In this document: in pieces, positions 25,751 through 34,160 of the stretch
Layout of the letters: each line of letters starts with the position of its first letter
Position numbering within the stretch: the first letter of the stretch is position 1
IMG/VR virus record: IMGVR_UViG_3300033553_000116
Location: 1-64,000 of that record
Origin: a virus
Reading direction: 5' to 3' (one strand)
Length of the DNA stretch: 64,000 bases
The notes under the pieces: model-generated
What the model was told of the DNA's origin: nothing
Seen by the model: the letters and a program-made list of their open reading frames with translations, nothing else
The model's database searches: none
Made by a program: the position numbers and the translations under genes

Positions 25751-25774
25751 AGCCCTCCCTGAAGGGAGGGCTAA
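25751..25774 (-). terminator. Hairpin terminator between minus-strand genes
   Basis: AGCCCTCCC / GGGAGGGCT stem with a TGAA loop, between the acidic-protein gene and the macrodomain gene. It may attenuate transcription into the latter. Confidence 0.7.
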
Positions 25775-25787
25775 TGTTATTTAAATA

Positions 25788-26747
25788 TTATACGCCTTGA
25801 TAGAAGCCTTCTACACGCTGTTCCATTTCATGGTCCTTGAACCCTTCCATAGTACCTTGTAGATCAACTTGTTTAAGAGCATGTGCTCTAGTTGAAGGTT
25901 CGCAAGTAGTGATAAGTAGATTAAGCATGCGCTCAAAGTTCTTACGGTCATTGATAGGCAAAGTAATCTGCTCAAAGTAACGGAATAAATAACGCTCACT
26001 AAATGCACCTTTACGGTTTTCTTTTACTGCAGTAAGTAACTCACCGAATAACTTGTAGAAAAGACTACCTTCTTGACGTAAGACCAATTGAATCAAACGG
26101 AAGAATTTAGTTTGTGCAACAACACCTTCATTACCAGAGTGTGAACGACCAGGCTTCATCATTGCAAGATATTCATCAATACCATCTGAGACCATTGATT
26201 CAACAGGTGACTTCTTATTAACCTCAGTCACTGGAGCATCTAGAGGAACAGCTACGGCAGGACGTGTAACATCTGCGCCCGTACCATCGGGACCTTCCAA
26301 TCCTTCAGATCCTTCCGCACCAACATCGTAACCAATACTAGGTGAATCATCACCAGCTATAACAACATCTAGCTCATTTTCACCAATGGTAACATCATCA
26401 AGATTAACATCGTCAAGAGGAGCTGACTCTTCTTCAGTTATTGGTGTATCTTCAATAGGCGCGTCTTCAGGTGGTGCATCAGCTTCTGATGTATCCTGGG
26501 CATCCATCCAAGGTTGAACGTATTCTAGCATCTCAGCAGATTCTGGAGTAGTCGCTAACATAACAGCCTCTCTGACTGTAGATCTAACAGCTTCCATACC
26601 ATCTTCAACTAATTCAAAACGAAGAATAGTCTCTGAAGTCACTTCTTCATCTGTAGCGTTATCGCCTGCAGCAAGACCGCCAAAAGCCCATAGTGCCAAT
26701 TCGTTGTTAGTCCAATTCTTCGCTTTCTTATTATTTACTTCTGACAT
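25788..26747 (-). CDS. Unknown acidic protein, 319 aa
   Basis: ATG at 26747 has AAAGGAAGTTTATT upstream and is preferred to the upstream ATG. Residues about 85-200 are strikingly acidic and low in complexity (DAPPEDAPIEDTPITEEES, then GAEGSEGLEGPDG), flanked by helical ends. The acidic middle resembles scaffold or disordered spacer regions. The C-terminal 120 residues look like a compact helical domain (FFRLIQLVLRQEGSLFYKLF). It sits just downstream of the second beta-prime half, so it may be a partner of that polymerase or a virion protein. Neither is shown. Confidence 0.75.
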   Translation of the reverse strand: MSEVNNKKAKNWTNNELALWAFGGLAAGDNATDEEVTSETILRFELVEDGMEAVRSTVREAVMLATTPESAEMLEYVQPWMDAQDTSEADAPPEDAPIEDTPITEEESAPLDDVNLDDVTIGENELDVVIAGDDSPSIGYDVGAEGSEGLEGPDGTGADVTRPAVAVPLDAPVTEVNKKSPVESMVSDGIDEYLAMMKPGRSHSGNEGVVAQTKFFRLIQLVLRQEGSLFYKLFGELLTAVKENRKGAFSERYLFRYFEQITLPINDRKNFERMLNLLITTCEPSTRAHALKQVDLQGTMEGFKDHEMEQRVEGFYQGV

Positions 26748-26843
26748 AATAAACTTCCTTTGTTTCATTTACATTTTATTAATATTGATTATAGAGAACA
26801 TACAATTACCTGTTCCCTAAAGAAAAACTTAAATACCCATTCG

Positions 26844-28139
26844 TTACGAGATACTAGAGGTAATGTCATAAAGAGTAGTGCTCAGAGTATTACTGTGCAT
26901 CTTCTTCATCTCCAAATTCATCAAGGTACTTGTGATAGCCGATGTATAAGCCGCTAATGCATGTGGGCTCTCAGTATTAGGTGTACCCATACATACTCTA
27001 CAGAACTTACCATCAGGACCTTTACAGAATTGAGGACTTCTTTTAATAATAGACTTACCTATAAAGGAGGGTCCATTTTTCTCATCAATCAATTCAGGGT
27101 CGCCATTAGACTTAATACGATAGAAGCCAATGTACTTAACCAGATTAGCTTGAGTGATATCAACATCCCAACCTAGCTTACTACCACAATCATCTCCATC
27201 AATATCTACGTTCTGGAACATACGGTTTACTATCTTAGTAGCGTAGCCACCAAGACCCGTACCTTTACCACGAGCATATGAGGCCTCACGTAAAGAGTTA
27301 ACCATTGCAGGTAACTTCTCAGTATCCCAACCCTCTGACAGACTACCATCAACCAGTTCAGGCTCTTGTCCAAATCCACGTTCCAGACCATGCATCACAT
27401 GCATTTTCTTTCTTGCAGTTTTATAATGTTTTTCTAGATGATAGAACCCCTCACTGATATCGCCCTTAATCCAGGCTCTATCCATGGCTACTAATTCTTC
27501 TTCTATCTTAGCAATGACTGTAGGATCATCTAGCTGATCCTTATACTGCGTTAGAAGCTCCTTACGACGTTTTGGTATGTTTGGGTCAGTAGTTAACGCC
27601 TTAGGTGATGCGGATGGCACACAGAGCTGCGAGAAGCCCTCTAAGGCTAATGTAGAGTCAATGAATAGTAAATACTCATCTACAAAGATAGGATTATCAA
27701 CTACTCTACTATTTTTATCCTGATATTTAACATTAGTAGTTAATCTACTGGCAACTATTCGTTCAATCACCTTAATGTCAAACTCACCTGTAACAAAGTC
27801 AATCTTATCACCTAGAGGAAATACTAATGAAATCATATTTACTAATAACTGACCTACCGTTACAGTAGCTGCTACTTTTAAATTCTGAACATCTCCAGGT
27901 TTTAAATTAATAACATCCTTAAATCCAAACAATGGTGCTTTGGTGTCACTGTCTTCAATGATTTCCATAACCTCAGTTTCAGGATTATAGAACGTATATT
28001 GTCCAAGGCCATTATCTATTTCGAATGGTTTATTTTCAAGTGTGGAATTCCTGACTACACTGAATGCAGTGAATACCCAGGCACGGTCTTTATAGCACCC
28101 TGCGTTCAGGGCGCGTAATAGATACTCTCTACTATTCAT
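26844..28139 (-). CDS. Second RNA polymerase beta-prime-like C-terminal half (paralogue)
   Basis: 431 aa. Residues about 275-310 (LPAMVNSLREASYARGKGTG) correspond to the bridge helix. They are followed by DDCGS (Cys318) and FCKGPDGKFCRVCMG (Cys372, Cys380, Cys383), the same four-cysteine zinc ribbon and spacing as the 13640 gene and bacterial beta-prime. After this come about 45 residues where the trigger loop would lie. PhiKZ-like phages carry two polymerases, one virion-packaged and one made after infection. Two different beta-prime halves here fit that, though which is which cannot be told. Start ATG follows CAGGAAGTATA and overlaps the upstream gene's stop by one base. Confidence 0.85.
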   Translation of the reverse strand: MNSREYLLRALNAGCYKDRAWVFTAFSVVRNSTLENKPFEIDNGLGQYTFYNPETEVMEIIEDSDTKAPLFGFKDVINLKPGDVQNLKVAATVTVGQLLVNMISLVFPLGDKIDFVTGEFDIKVIERIVASRLTTNVKYQDKNSRVVDNPIFVDEYLLFIDSTLALEGFSQLCVPSASPKALTTDPNIPKRRKELLTQYKDQLDDPTVIAKIEEELVAMDRAWIKGDISEGFYHLEKHYKTARKKMHVMHGLERGFGQEPELVDGSLSEGWDTEKLPAMVNSLREASYARGKGTGLGGYATKIVNRMFQNVDIDGDDCGSKLGWDVDITQANLVKYIGFYRIKSNGDPELIDEKNGPSFIGKSIIKRSPQFCKGPDGKFCRVCMGTPNTESPHALAAYTSAITSTLMNLEMKKMHSNTLSTTLYDITSSIS

Positions 28140-28948
28140 TATACTTCCTGACTTAATTTGGTGACGTATGCGGTAGCTTTAGATACTACGTTAATGTCCA
28201 CAGCAAAGTCTTCACATAGTGAGACAGCCATAGGTACTAGTTCTTTATCTTCAAGGTCACTCATTAAAACTAAGCCCCATAATTCTAAGCCTAAACCTTC
28301 TGGTAAACTCTCGAAGTCAAACATAGCTTCTTCGAACTGTTCTAAGACTGCTTTAAAAGGTGTACCTAATCTAACACCATCTCGCAAGGCTTCATTGAAT
28401 AGTCGTGGATCATGTCTATCCCTAAACTTCCTTACACGTTTAAGTATAAAGTCAATATCTCGAGGTTCATCAACTTCTTCAAGACTCTGAATAGTTACAC
28501 GGATGGTATCGAGGAGAGAATCACTGACATCAGTGATATACACTGCAGCATCTTCCCACTGTATGTCTTCAATTAAAGATATGAGATCACATAGTGAATT
28601 ATGAGATGACTGCTCTTCCTGTAGGATGGAGGATATTGCATCTATATCACCATAGTTTGGCAATATGTTTAGTGCACTTATAATCTTAGTTACGATTTCT
28701 AAAGGCGCAGTACCATCAATAATAATTGAGAAGCGCTTTGATAGATCTAATAATTCGTCACGTAAAATATTGTAAATTTTTAATAGGTTATCACCGACAT
28801 CAACTTCGTCTAGATCACTTAGGATCAAAGCAACTTTCGTTTCGTGTTCGTTAATACCTAATTCTGTTAATAGTTCAAAACTCTCTAATATATTCTTACC
28901 GTTTTCTTCGGTTGTAGATAGTTCTAAAAAAGCATCTAACTGACTCAT
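28139..28948 (-). CDS. Unknown acidic helical protein, 269 aa
   Basis: ATG at 28948 follows TTAGAGGTATTAAC and is preferred to the upstream ATG at 28978, which lacks a ribosome site. The product is rich in Asp, Glu and Leu, all helical in appearance and without membrane segments. It overlaps the second beta-prime gene by one base, so they are coupled. It could be an accessory subunit of that polymerase, but no sigma-like motif is visible. Confidence 0.72.
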   Translation of the reverse strand: MSQLDAFLELSTTEENGKNILESFELLTELGINEHETKVALILSDLDEVDVGDNLLKIYNILRDELLDLSKRFSIIIDGTAPLEIVTKIISALNILPNYGDIDAISSILQEEQSSHNSLCDLISLIEDIQWEDAAVYITDVSDSLLDTIRVTIQSLEEVDEPRDIDFILKRVRKFRDRHDPRLFNEALRDGVRLGTPFKAVLEQFEEAMFDFESLPEGLGLELWGLVLMSDLEDKELVPMAVSLCEDFAVDINVVSKATAYVTKLSQEV

Positions 28949-29024
28949 GTTAATACCTCTAAGGGAATAGTTATACATTAGATAGGTTAGAAGTAGTTAG
29001 TATTTTTTAACACCATTAGCGTAT

Positions 29025-29061
29025 ACTTTAGATTAAGTATATTAACTTAACTTATTAAAGT
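29025..29061. promoter_or_regulatory. Nested palindrome in a divergent intergenic region
   Basis: Outer arms ACTTTA / TAAAGT and inner arms TTAAGT / ACTTAA (29033-29050) lie between the minus polymerase operon and the plus tail-type genes. Nested symmetry in an AT-rich divergent gap suggests an operator. No copy of the common phage promoter core is seen here. Confidence 0.4.
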
Positions 29062-29085
29062 TTATAAAATTAAAAGGATACTACC

Positions 29086-29607
29086 ATGAGTAATGATAAA
29101 ACATCTGAGCTAGCAGAACAAGCAGTCATTGAAGGATTCGATGTAGACCGCGACGTTACAATCACAGATGTACCTGAAGAAGTAGTTGTTGAAGTTACCG
29201 CCGCTTCCGTCTTTAGTGAAATTGAAGCTGGTGGTAACACTGGTTGGGATGACCTAATGCGCATCTATTATGAAACTCAGGCCATCTCAACTGTACCGGG
29301 TGCAGTCTTGCCATTACTAAAAGACCCTAAGGCGTTGGCGCAGGTTGAAGACGTTGCATTATTAGAAAGACTATCTACAGCGTTAGTGCGATCCGTAAAT
29401 TATTATAGAGACACACAACAAGCTATCTTTGCCAAACACTCAACACGCACTGGCCCAAACACTGACCCAGATGACTTGATGCGATGTCTTGCTATTGCTG
29501 AAGAGTATAACATTTGGATGGCAGGTTACCAGGGTGAAATGAATGTACTAGTCGCAAATGTCCTAGAGATGTTTAATCCGACTTCTACTACAGTTACCCC
29601 TAAGTAA
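29086..29607 (+). CDS. Unknown protein, 173 aa
   Basis: ATG follows AAAAGGATACTACC. An acidic N-terminal 45 residues is followed by a helical region ending in a Thr-rich tail. No family recognised. It is the first gene of the long plus-strand block and sits 26 bases before the frameshifting tail-type gene. Confidence 0.75.
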   Translation: MSNDKTSELAEQAVIEGFDVDRDVTITDVPEEVVVEVTAASVFSEIEAGGNTGWDDLMRIYYETQAISTVPGAVLPLLKDPKALAQVEDVALLERLSTALVRSVNYYRDTQQAIFAKHSTRTGPNTDPDDLMRCLAIAEEYNIWMAGYQGEMNVLVANVLEMFNPTSTTVTPK

Positions 29608-29633
29608 AACGAAATAACAAAAGGATCAGTATT

Positions 29634-31127
29634 ATGTCAGAAGAACAGACAATACCAGAAACTGAGAACAACCCAGATCTGAAGGATACATCAGATCAGC
29701 CCGAGCAAGGGTATGGTAAGGTTACAATGGATCAAGATCCAGTAACTGTAACTAAAGATGTTAAGCTTACTGCAGACGATATTAAAGAGCACATTTTATC
29801 TTTCCTTAACTTAGACGTTGCCGGACTTGATAAGATTGCAGAAGACTGGCCTGCTGTTGATGCCAATGCTACTGACAATGATGCTAGAGTTTGGATGGCT
29901 TCATACATTGAAGGTATTGGTAATCTACTCAAATCAAATTCATTAAGTTCATCAGTTGAGCGTGAGGGTGCTAACTGGCGACAAAAGGTTGAGCATGAAG
30001 GCGAGAAGCTTGGTGCATCACGCCCTAGATTCGGTGAAAGCACTAGCGGTAAGATTAGTGGTGAACGTGCCCTAATGAAAGCATCTGATGTTTTAGGTCT
30101 AGGTTCAACTGTTGTAATTCCATTATGGCATAGTGGTATCTGGGTAACTATTAAAGCACCTAGTGAATCAGCACTACTTGAACTTGAGCGTAGAATTGCT
30201 AGTGAGAAGATTGACTTAGGTAGACATACAAGCGGGATGATCTTTTCTAACAGCACAATCTATACAACTAGTTATGCGGTGAACTTTGTACTGAATCACA
30301 TTTATGATGCCAGTGTTAAGAACCTTAGTCAGAGCTATTTAAAGTCTGTTATTAAAGTTGACGACATTCCACTGCTTCTATGGGGTATGGCTAGTGCAAT
30401 CTATCCTTCAGGGTATGATTATGCTAGACCGTGTACTACTAACCCTGGTGAATGTACTCACACTGTTACCGGTAAGCTATCTCTTCCAAAACTATTCTGG
30501 ACAGATAACGAAGCATTGAGTCATTGGCAACGTAAGCATATGTCTGACCGTAGTGCTAAGTGGGATGATGCAGCTCTTGAAAAATATCAGAACGAACATA
30601 TCCGTGGTGGTGACTTTACTTTAGAGTTACATTCTGAACTGAGTGTTACACTTGCGGTCCCTACTATTCAGCAATATGAAACAGCTGGGTTTGGTTGGGT
30701 TGATAATATTGTTAAACTACTTGAAGGTTCTTTAGGTGTATCTCTAACTGGTAGAGAGCGCGATGAATACATTATTGATCAAGGTAAACTAACTACCTTA
30801 CGTCAGTATGCTCATTGGGTTAAAAGCTTTACCTTAGGTGATTCAATCGTTGAAGACTTTGATACAATCGAAGGTCTTTTAGACAACCTATCAGCTAGCG
30901 AAGAAATTAGTGATAAATTCTTTAATGGTGTCGGTGCATACATTGATAAGAGTGTAATCTCTGTAATCGCAATTCCTAAGTATGACTGCCCAGCATGTGG
31001 TACACCTCAGGAAGGAGATGTTAATCAGGAGTTCCATCCTCATCTATTACCTTTGGATGTGGTGAGAATTTTTTTTACCCTTCTCGACCATCGGATATTC
31101 AAGGCGTTAACAGCGCGCAAGATGTAG
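29634..31127 (+). CDS. Tail or baseplate-type protein, zero-frame product (497 aa) of a -1 frameshift pair
   Basis: ATG follows AAAAGGATCAGTATT. An acidic disordered N-terminus of about 55 residues is followed by a mixed alpha/beta region. Near the C-terminus is a CPACG zinc-knuckle half and HPHLLPLDVVRIFF. Codons 480-481 form T_TTT_TTT at 31070-31076. In zero frame only 16 residues follow before a stop, whereas the -1 frame stays open for 161 codons. The zero-frame tail (TLLDHRIFKALTARKM) looks like an out-of-frame artefact. A gene with a paired-cysteine motif just before frameshift recalls baseplate-hub type proteins, but that identity is a guess. Confidence 0.75.
   Translation: MSEEQTIPETENNPDLKDTSDQPEQGYGKVTMDQDPVTVTKDVKLTADDIKEHILSFLNLDVAGLDKIAEDWPAVDANATDNDARVWMASYIEGIGNLLKSNSLSSSVEREGANWRQKVEHEGEKLGASRPRFGESTSGKISGERALMKASDVLGLGSTVVIPLWHSGIWVTIKAPSESALLELERRIASEKIDLGRHTSGMIFSNSTIYTTSYAVNFVLNHIYDASVKNLSQSYLKSVIKVDDIPLLLWGMASAIYPSGYDYARPCTTNPGECTHTVTGKLSLPKLFWTDNEALSHWQRKHMSDRSAKWDDAALEKYQNEHIRGGDFTLELHSELSVTLAVPTIQQYETAGFGWVDNIVKLLEGSLGVSLTGRERDEYIIDQGKLTTLRQYAHWVKSFTLGDSIVEDFDTIEGLLDNLSASEEISDKFFNGVGAYIDKSVISVIAIPKYDCPACGTPQEGDVNQEFHPHLLPLDVVRIFFTLLDHRIFKALTARKM
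31070..31076 (+). other. -1 frameshift slippery heptamer T_TTT_TTT
   Basis: In the zero frame the codons read ATT TTT TTT ACC. Both Phe codons can re-pair one base upstream, giving TAC CCT in the -1 frame. The tract is eight T's long (31069-31076). It sits at the only point where both frames overlap before the zero-frame stop. A sequencing or assembly indel in the homopolymer is the alternative. Confidence 0.6.
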
Positions 31128-31561
31128 AGCTAGATCAGGAAGATCCAAACGGACATGTCTTATATCGGCAGTTTGGTTTGGTTAAATCTGAAGGCCCTAC
31201 AGAAGTGGACAAGATCCTCACTGAAGTAAAGAACGTAGATAGCATCTCAGCTCAACTCCTTTTAAGAGAAGCATATGAGATGACCTACGGGCTTATAGAT
31301 GAAGCTGAGGAAAATCCACACCCATGGGAATTAGTCTCCACCACCCCCAAGGAGGAGATTAATAAATATGGTCCGCTGTATAGAACATTGAGAGCGTATA
31401 GACTCAACAATGTTAATGATAAGTTTGGATACTCCTTTACTGAATTCCTTGCATTGCCAAGGAATCTAGTGGATGAGATCTTTACTATCTGTGAAGAAGA
31501 AGCTGTGGTTGAGGCAAAGGCTGTGGCTAGTGTCAGTAAAGATCTGTCGTCTAGTAAATAG
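31076..31561 (+). CDS. -1 frame extension of the tail-type gene (161 aa after the slip)
   Basis: The -1 frame runs without stop from TAC at 31076 (YPSRPSDIQGVNSAQDVELD) to TAA at 31559. A separate start is unlikely: the first candidate, TTG at 31178, has no ribosome site, and the first ATG lies deep inside the coherent protein. The sequence is acidic and helical. The fusion product would be about 642 residues, with the zero-frame product as a shorter form. This arrangement resembles tail-assembly proteins that use a fixed ratio of short and long forms. Confidence 0.7.
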   Translation, partial: YPSRPSDIQGVNSAQDVELDQEDPNGHVLYRQFGLVKSEGPTEVDKILTEVKNVDSISAQLLLREAYEMTYGLIDEAEENPHPWELVSTTPKEEINKYGPLYRTLRAYRLNNVNDKFGYSFTEFLALPRNLVDEIFTICEEEAVVEAKAVASVSKDLSSSK

Positions 31562-31569
31562 CATAATCC

Positions 31570-31597
31570 GAGTACTCCGTAATGGGGTACTCTTTTA
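31570..31597 (+). terminator. Hairpin terminator after the frameshift gene
   Basis: GAGTACTCC / GGGGTACTC stem with short TTTTAT tail. Confidence 0.72.
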
Positions 31598-31600
31598 TGC

Positions 31601-31650
31601 CGCAGTACGATCCCATAAATTTGAAGAACTATATTACTATAATGAATAGA
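31601..31650 (+). promoter_or_regulatory. Phage-specific promoter copy
   Basis: AACTATATTACTATAATGAA, the closest match to the consensus, about 35 bases before the 31683 start. The upstream ACGATCCCATAAATTTG only partly matches the GATTYAA element. Confidence 0.8.
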
Positions 31651-31682
31651 TAGCAATATACTAAATAATGAGAGAGATCAGA

Positions 31683-32135
31683 ATGGAAAAGAATATAGCT
31701 ACCTCACGAATTAAAGAACTCAATGAGCTTAAAGCCATTGGTATGTCTGAAAGCATTACTTTAGAAGAAAGACAAAGCGAACTAGTCGAATTGTTTGCTC
31801 AATACCTTGCTGATGGTGTATCGGGTATATTAGTAGCCAACATGAACACTCAGGCAAGACTTGGCCTTGAACTACGGTTAGAGTATCCTGGTGAACTTTT
31901 TGCACGATACGTAGAGCGCATTGGCAAAACTGAACGAGGCATTGCTACGGTAGATGAACTAACAATACTTAGTATGGCTAGTCCAGATAGGGATGAGTTT
32001 AATAAACGTATGTCCGATGACATAGTGACTATCAGAATGATGGAGTTACTATTCACCAATAGCCCATATTTGGTGGCTGACTGGGTAAGTGATGAAGAGG
32101 CTGTCGTAGTAACTGTAAAGTCAGAGGAGGAATAA
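31683..32135 (+). CDS. Unknown protein, 150 aa
   Basis: ATG at 31683 follows GAGAGAGATCAGA; an in-frame ATG at 31668 is less well placed. Helical and acidic. It is the first of seven small consecutive genes (to 34607), each about 80-170 residues. None is recognised, and they probably form one functional group in virion assembly given their position between tail-type genes. Confidence 0.73.
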   Translation: MEKNIATSRIKELNELKAIGMSESITLEERQSELVELFAQYLADGVSGILVANMNTQARLGLELRLEYPGELFARYVERIGKTERGIATVDELTILSMASPDRDEFNKRMSDDIVTIRMMELLFTNSPYLVADWVSDEEAVVVTVKSEEE

Positions 32136-32137
32136 AA

Positions 32138-32656
32138 GTGCCAAAGAACACACTGCCGGTAATGAGACTATCTGATGCATGGACAGTTTTAGCGATTACT
32201 GATGAATGGGGCGACATGGATATTACTAAGGTAACTGATCCAGCTAGTACAATAGCTGAGGTCGATAAGGAAAAGAATGATATCCACCAAAGTGAAGAAG
32301 TTGTAGAAGGTAGTGAGGGTAGACGTATATTTGTATTTCTTAGTTTACAACTCGCTGAAATTATTACAAACCACATCATTGAAAGTTTATGGATGCAGGC
32401 ACGTACGGCCAATGAGCCAAAACGTAGTTATAGTAATTCAGAAGTCCTTAACATGATTGACGAAGCAGTAACAACTATACCTTCGTGGTCAGACTTCTGT
32501 GTATTGATAGGTCAGCCAACTAGCACAAGGCTACGTGCATCTCAGCGGAAATTTCTACATGCTGGCATAAAAGAAGACCTCTTCTCTGATAGAAAAGGCT
32601 TCTCAGTTAAATGGTCAGATTTTAGCTCTAAGGCACTGACTGTTAGTTTAGAATAA
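32138..32656 (+). CDS. Unknown protein, 172 aa, GTG start
   Basis: GTG at 32138 follows AGAGGAGGAATAAAA, two bases after the previous stop. A central helical region (FLSLQLAEIITNHIIESLW) and a C-terminal strand segment (GFSVKWSDFSSKALTVSLE). No family recognised. The ending resembles those of its neighbours, which also finish in a VxW-x-R/S strand. Confidence 0.72.
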   Translation: MPKNTLPVMRLSDAWTVLAITDEWGDMDITKVTDPASTIAEVDKEKNDIHQSEEVVEGSEGRRIFVFLSLQLAEIITNHIIESLWMQARTANEPKRSYSNSEVLNMIDEAVTTIPSWSDFCVLIGQPTSTRLRASQRKFLHAGIKEDLFSDRKGFSVKWSDFSSKALTVSLE

Positions 32657-32680
32657 TTAATTAAAAAATGGAATAATAAA

Positions 32681-33172
32681 ATGAACAGATCATTACTTGA
32701 AAAATATACAGAGCAGGTAGATCCCAAAAATCTACTGAATGCCCTCTCAGCTAAGTATCCTAAGTATACTGCTGGAGAGAACTTTAAAAAGGAAGAGTTA
32801 GATGTCATGGACATTGAGGAACTAGAGGAACTAATAATAGAAGGAATTATTAAAACTCTAGAACACACTGCAATACTTACACTAATATTAAAAAATGAAG
32901 AACATCGTGATCCAGTAACACTTATGGATATTCCTAACCTAATGAGGGTATTGGTAATACTCCACCCTAGTGAGTTCGGATTGTTAGAAAGTACATATGC
33001 AAAGGCTACTGAGAATTGTGTCCCACCGCATATCGACGATATAGTACCAACCATAGGCCGTAATATAGATTCACTAATCTTTGTTAATGAGCCACACATC
33101 AAGGTAAGTTGGGTTAGATCAAACCCACCTACTAAACTAAGTCCCGATTTACAAATTGAATTAATCCAATAG
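32681..33172 (+). CDS. Unknown protein, 163 aa
   Basis: ATG follows AAAAAATGGAATAATAAA. Helical N-terminal half (EELDVMDIEELEELIIEGIIKTLEH) and a C-terminal strand segment HIKVSWVRSNPP, similar in position to VTVIWILESG in the next gene. Function unknown. The stop is immediately followed by the AGGTGA ribosome site of the next gene. Confidence 0.72.
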   Translation: MNRSLLEKYTEQVDPKNLLNALSAKYPKYTAGENFKKEELDVMDIEELEELIIEGIIKTLEHTAILTLILKNEEHRDPVTLMDIPNLMRVLVILHPSEFGLLESTYAKATENCVPPHIDDIVPTIGRNIDSLIFVNEPHIKVSWVRSNPPTKLSPDLQIELIQ

Positions 33173-33181
33173 GTGACCGCC

Positions 33182-33643
33182 ATGACTCTAGATGTACATA
33201 GAAACCCAGCAATCGATATTAATACCTTGAACAATAAAGCAGAGGCCATCAGACGAATTCCACCAACTGAACTATATGTCCACTCTATGGGTTTTAGTAC
33301 ATTGGAGACACATTTAAAGCAGCTTATCTCTAGACAATTCGAGATAGCTGCACTAATGGATTTGCAGGATGTAATTCAAGATGGCGAATCTGCTTCATTG
33401 AGATTACCTATTACAAGTCTACTTACCATAGTGCACCGCATTATAGATAACATACATAGTGGGCTATTAAACCATTATGAGAAAGTATCTCCTTTCTCAA
33501 ACGCTAAAATGTCATTAGCACTTAAAACAATCTCTGACTTCGAGAAATCTATTTTTAGATCCGATGTATCACTTACTGTTATCTGGATCTTAGAGTCAGG
33601 TCTACCAATGGAACTTGGCATTATTTATAATAGTAGGAAATAG
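33182..33643 (+). CDS. Unknown protein, 153 aa
   Basis: ATG at 33182 has AGGTGACCGCC upstream; a GTG at 33173 inside that site is the alternative start. Mostly helical, ending with a strand SLTVIWILESGLPMELGIIY. Comparable in size and layout to the neighbour ending at 33172, suggesting a diverged pair. Confidence 0.7.
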   Translation: MTLDVHRNPAIDINTLNNKAEAIRRIPPTELYVHSMGFSTLETHLKQLISRQFEIAALMDLQDVIQDGESASLRLPITSLLTIVHRIIDNIHSGLLNHYEKVSPFSNAKMSLALKTISDFEKSIFRSDVSLTVIWILESGLPMELGIIYNSRK

Positions 33644-33646
33644 AAA

Positions 33647-33889
33647 ATGAAACCAGCCTACAATTCAAATGCAGCTATTGTTGAGTATGAAGAAATTATA
33701 GCTAGTAAAAATATTACACATACTAACTTCGATACTAAATCTAAAACAGTAGAAGAGTTTGAAGAAGGTATGGTTAGACATATTAACCAAGTACTTGAAG
33801 TTTCTCTTTTAAAAATAGCTATTAAAACTATAGCTAACCGCAAAAAGGATACTCAAAAACAATTGCAGTATACACACGTTCAGGTTTGA
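33647..33889 (+). CDS. Unknown small protein, 80 aa
   Basis: ATG follows AGGAAATAGAAA, three bases after the previous stop. It is a charged helical protein with a basic C-terminus. Its TGA overlaps a TTG (TTGA) that begins the next open frame, so the two may be coupled or may be pieces of one gene. Confidence 0.65.
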   Translation: MKPAYNSNAAIVEYEEIIASKNITHTNFDTKSKTVEEFEEGMVRHINQVLEVSLLKIAIKTIANRKKDTQKQLQYTHVQV

Positions 33890-34134
33890 CAAAGATAGTA
33901 TCTAGTATACTTCCTAGTCTTTTACCTGAACGTCAGGCTAAGTATATGGAACTTAAAACAGGTACCTTTTCACCTGATAAAATAATGGATCTATACTTCG
34001 AAAGATCTCCGGAACTATTGTTTAAAGATAATCCTACACTTTCAACTGTATGTTCAACAGCATATCAACCTTTACCTGACTCTATGTTAGATGTAAAAGT
34101 AAAGGCCATTTATCTGATGCATCACCCTATATAA
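33886..34134 (+). CDS. Unknown small protein, 82 aa, TTG start (or continuation of the previous gene)
   Basis: The open frame begins with TTG at 33886 inside the previous stop and has no good ribosome site. It reads coherently (KIVSSILPSLLPERQAKYM to LDVKVKAIYLMHHPI). Either termination-reinitiation at TTGA or a frameshift joining it to the 80-aa protein is possible. The combined length (about 160 aa) would match the other proteins of this row. Confidence 0.6.
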   Translation: MTKIVSSILPSLLPERQAKYMELKTGTFSPDKIMDLYFERSPELLFKDNPTLSTVCSTAYQPLPDSMLDVKVKAIYLMHHPI

Positions 34135-34160
34135 GGGTCATCAAACGAGGACTCAGTAAA

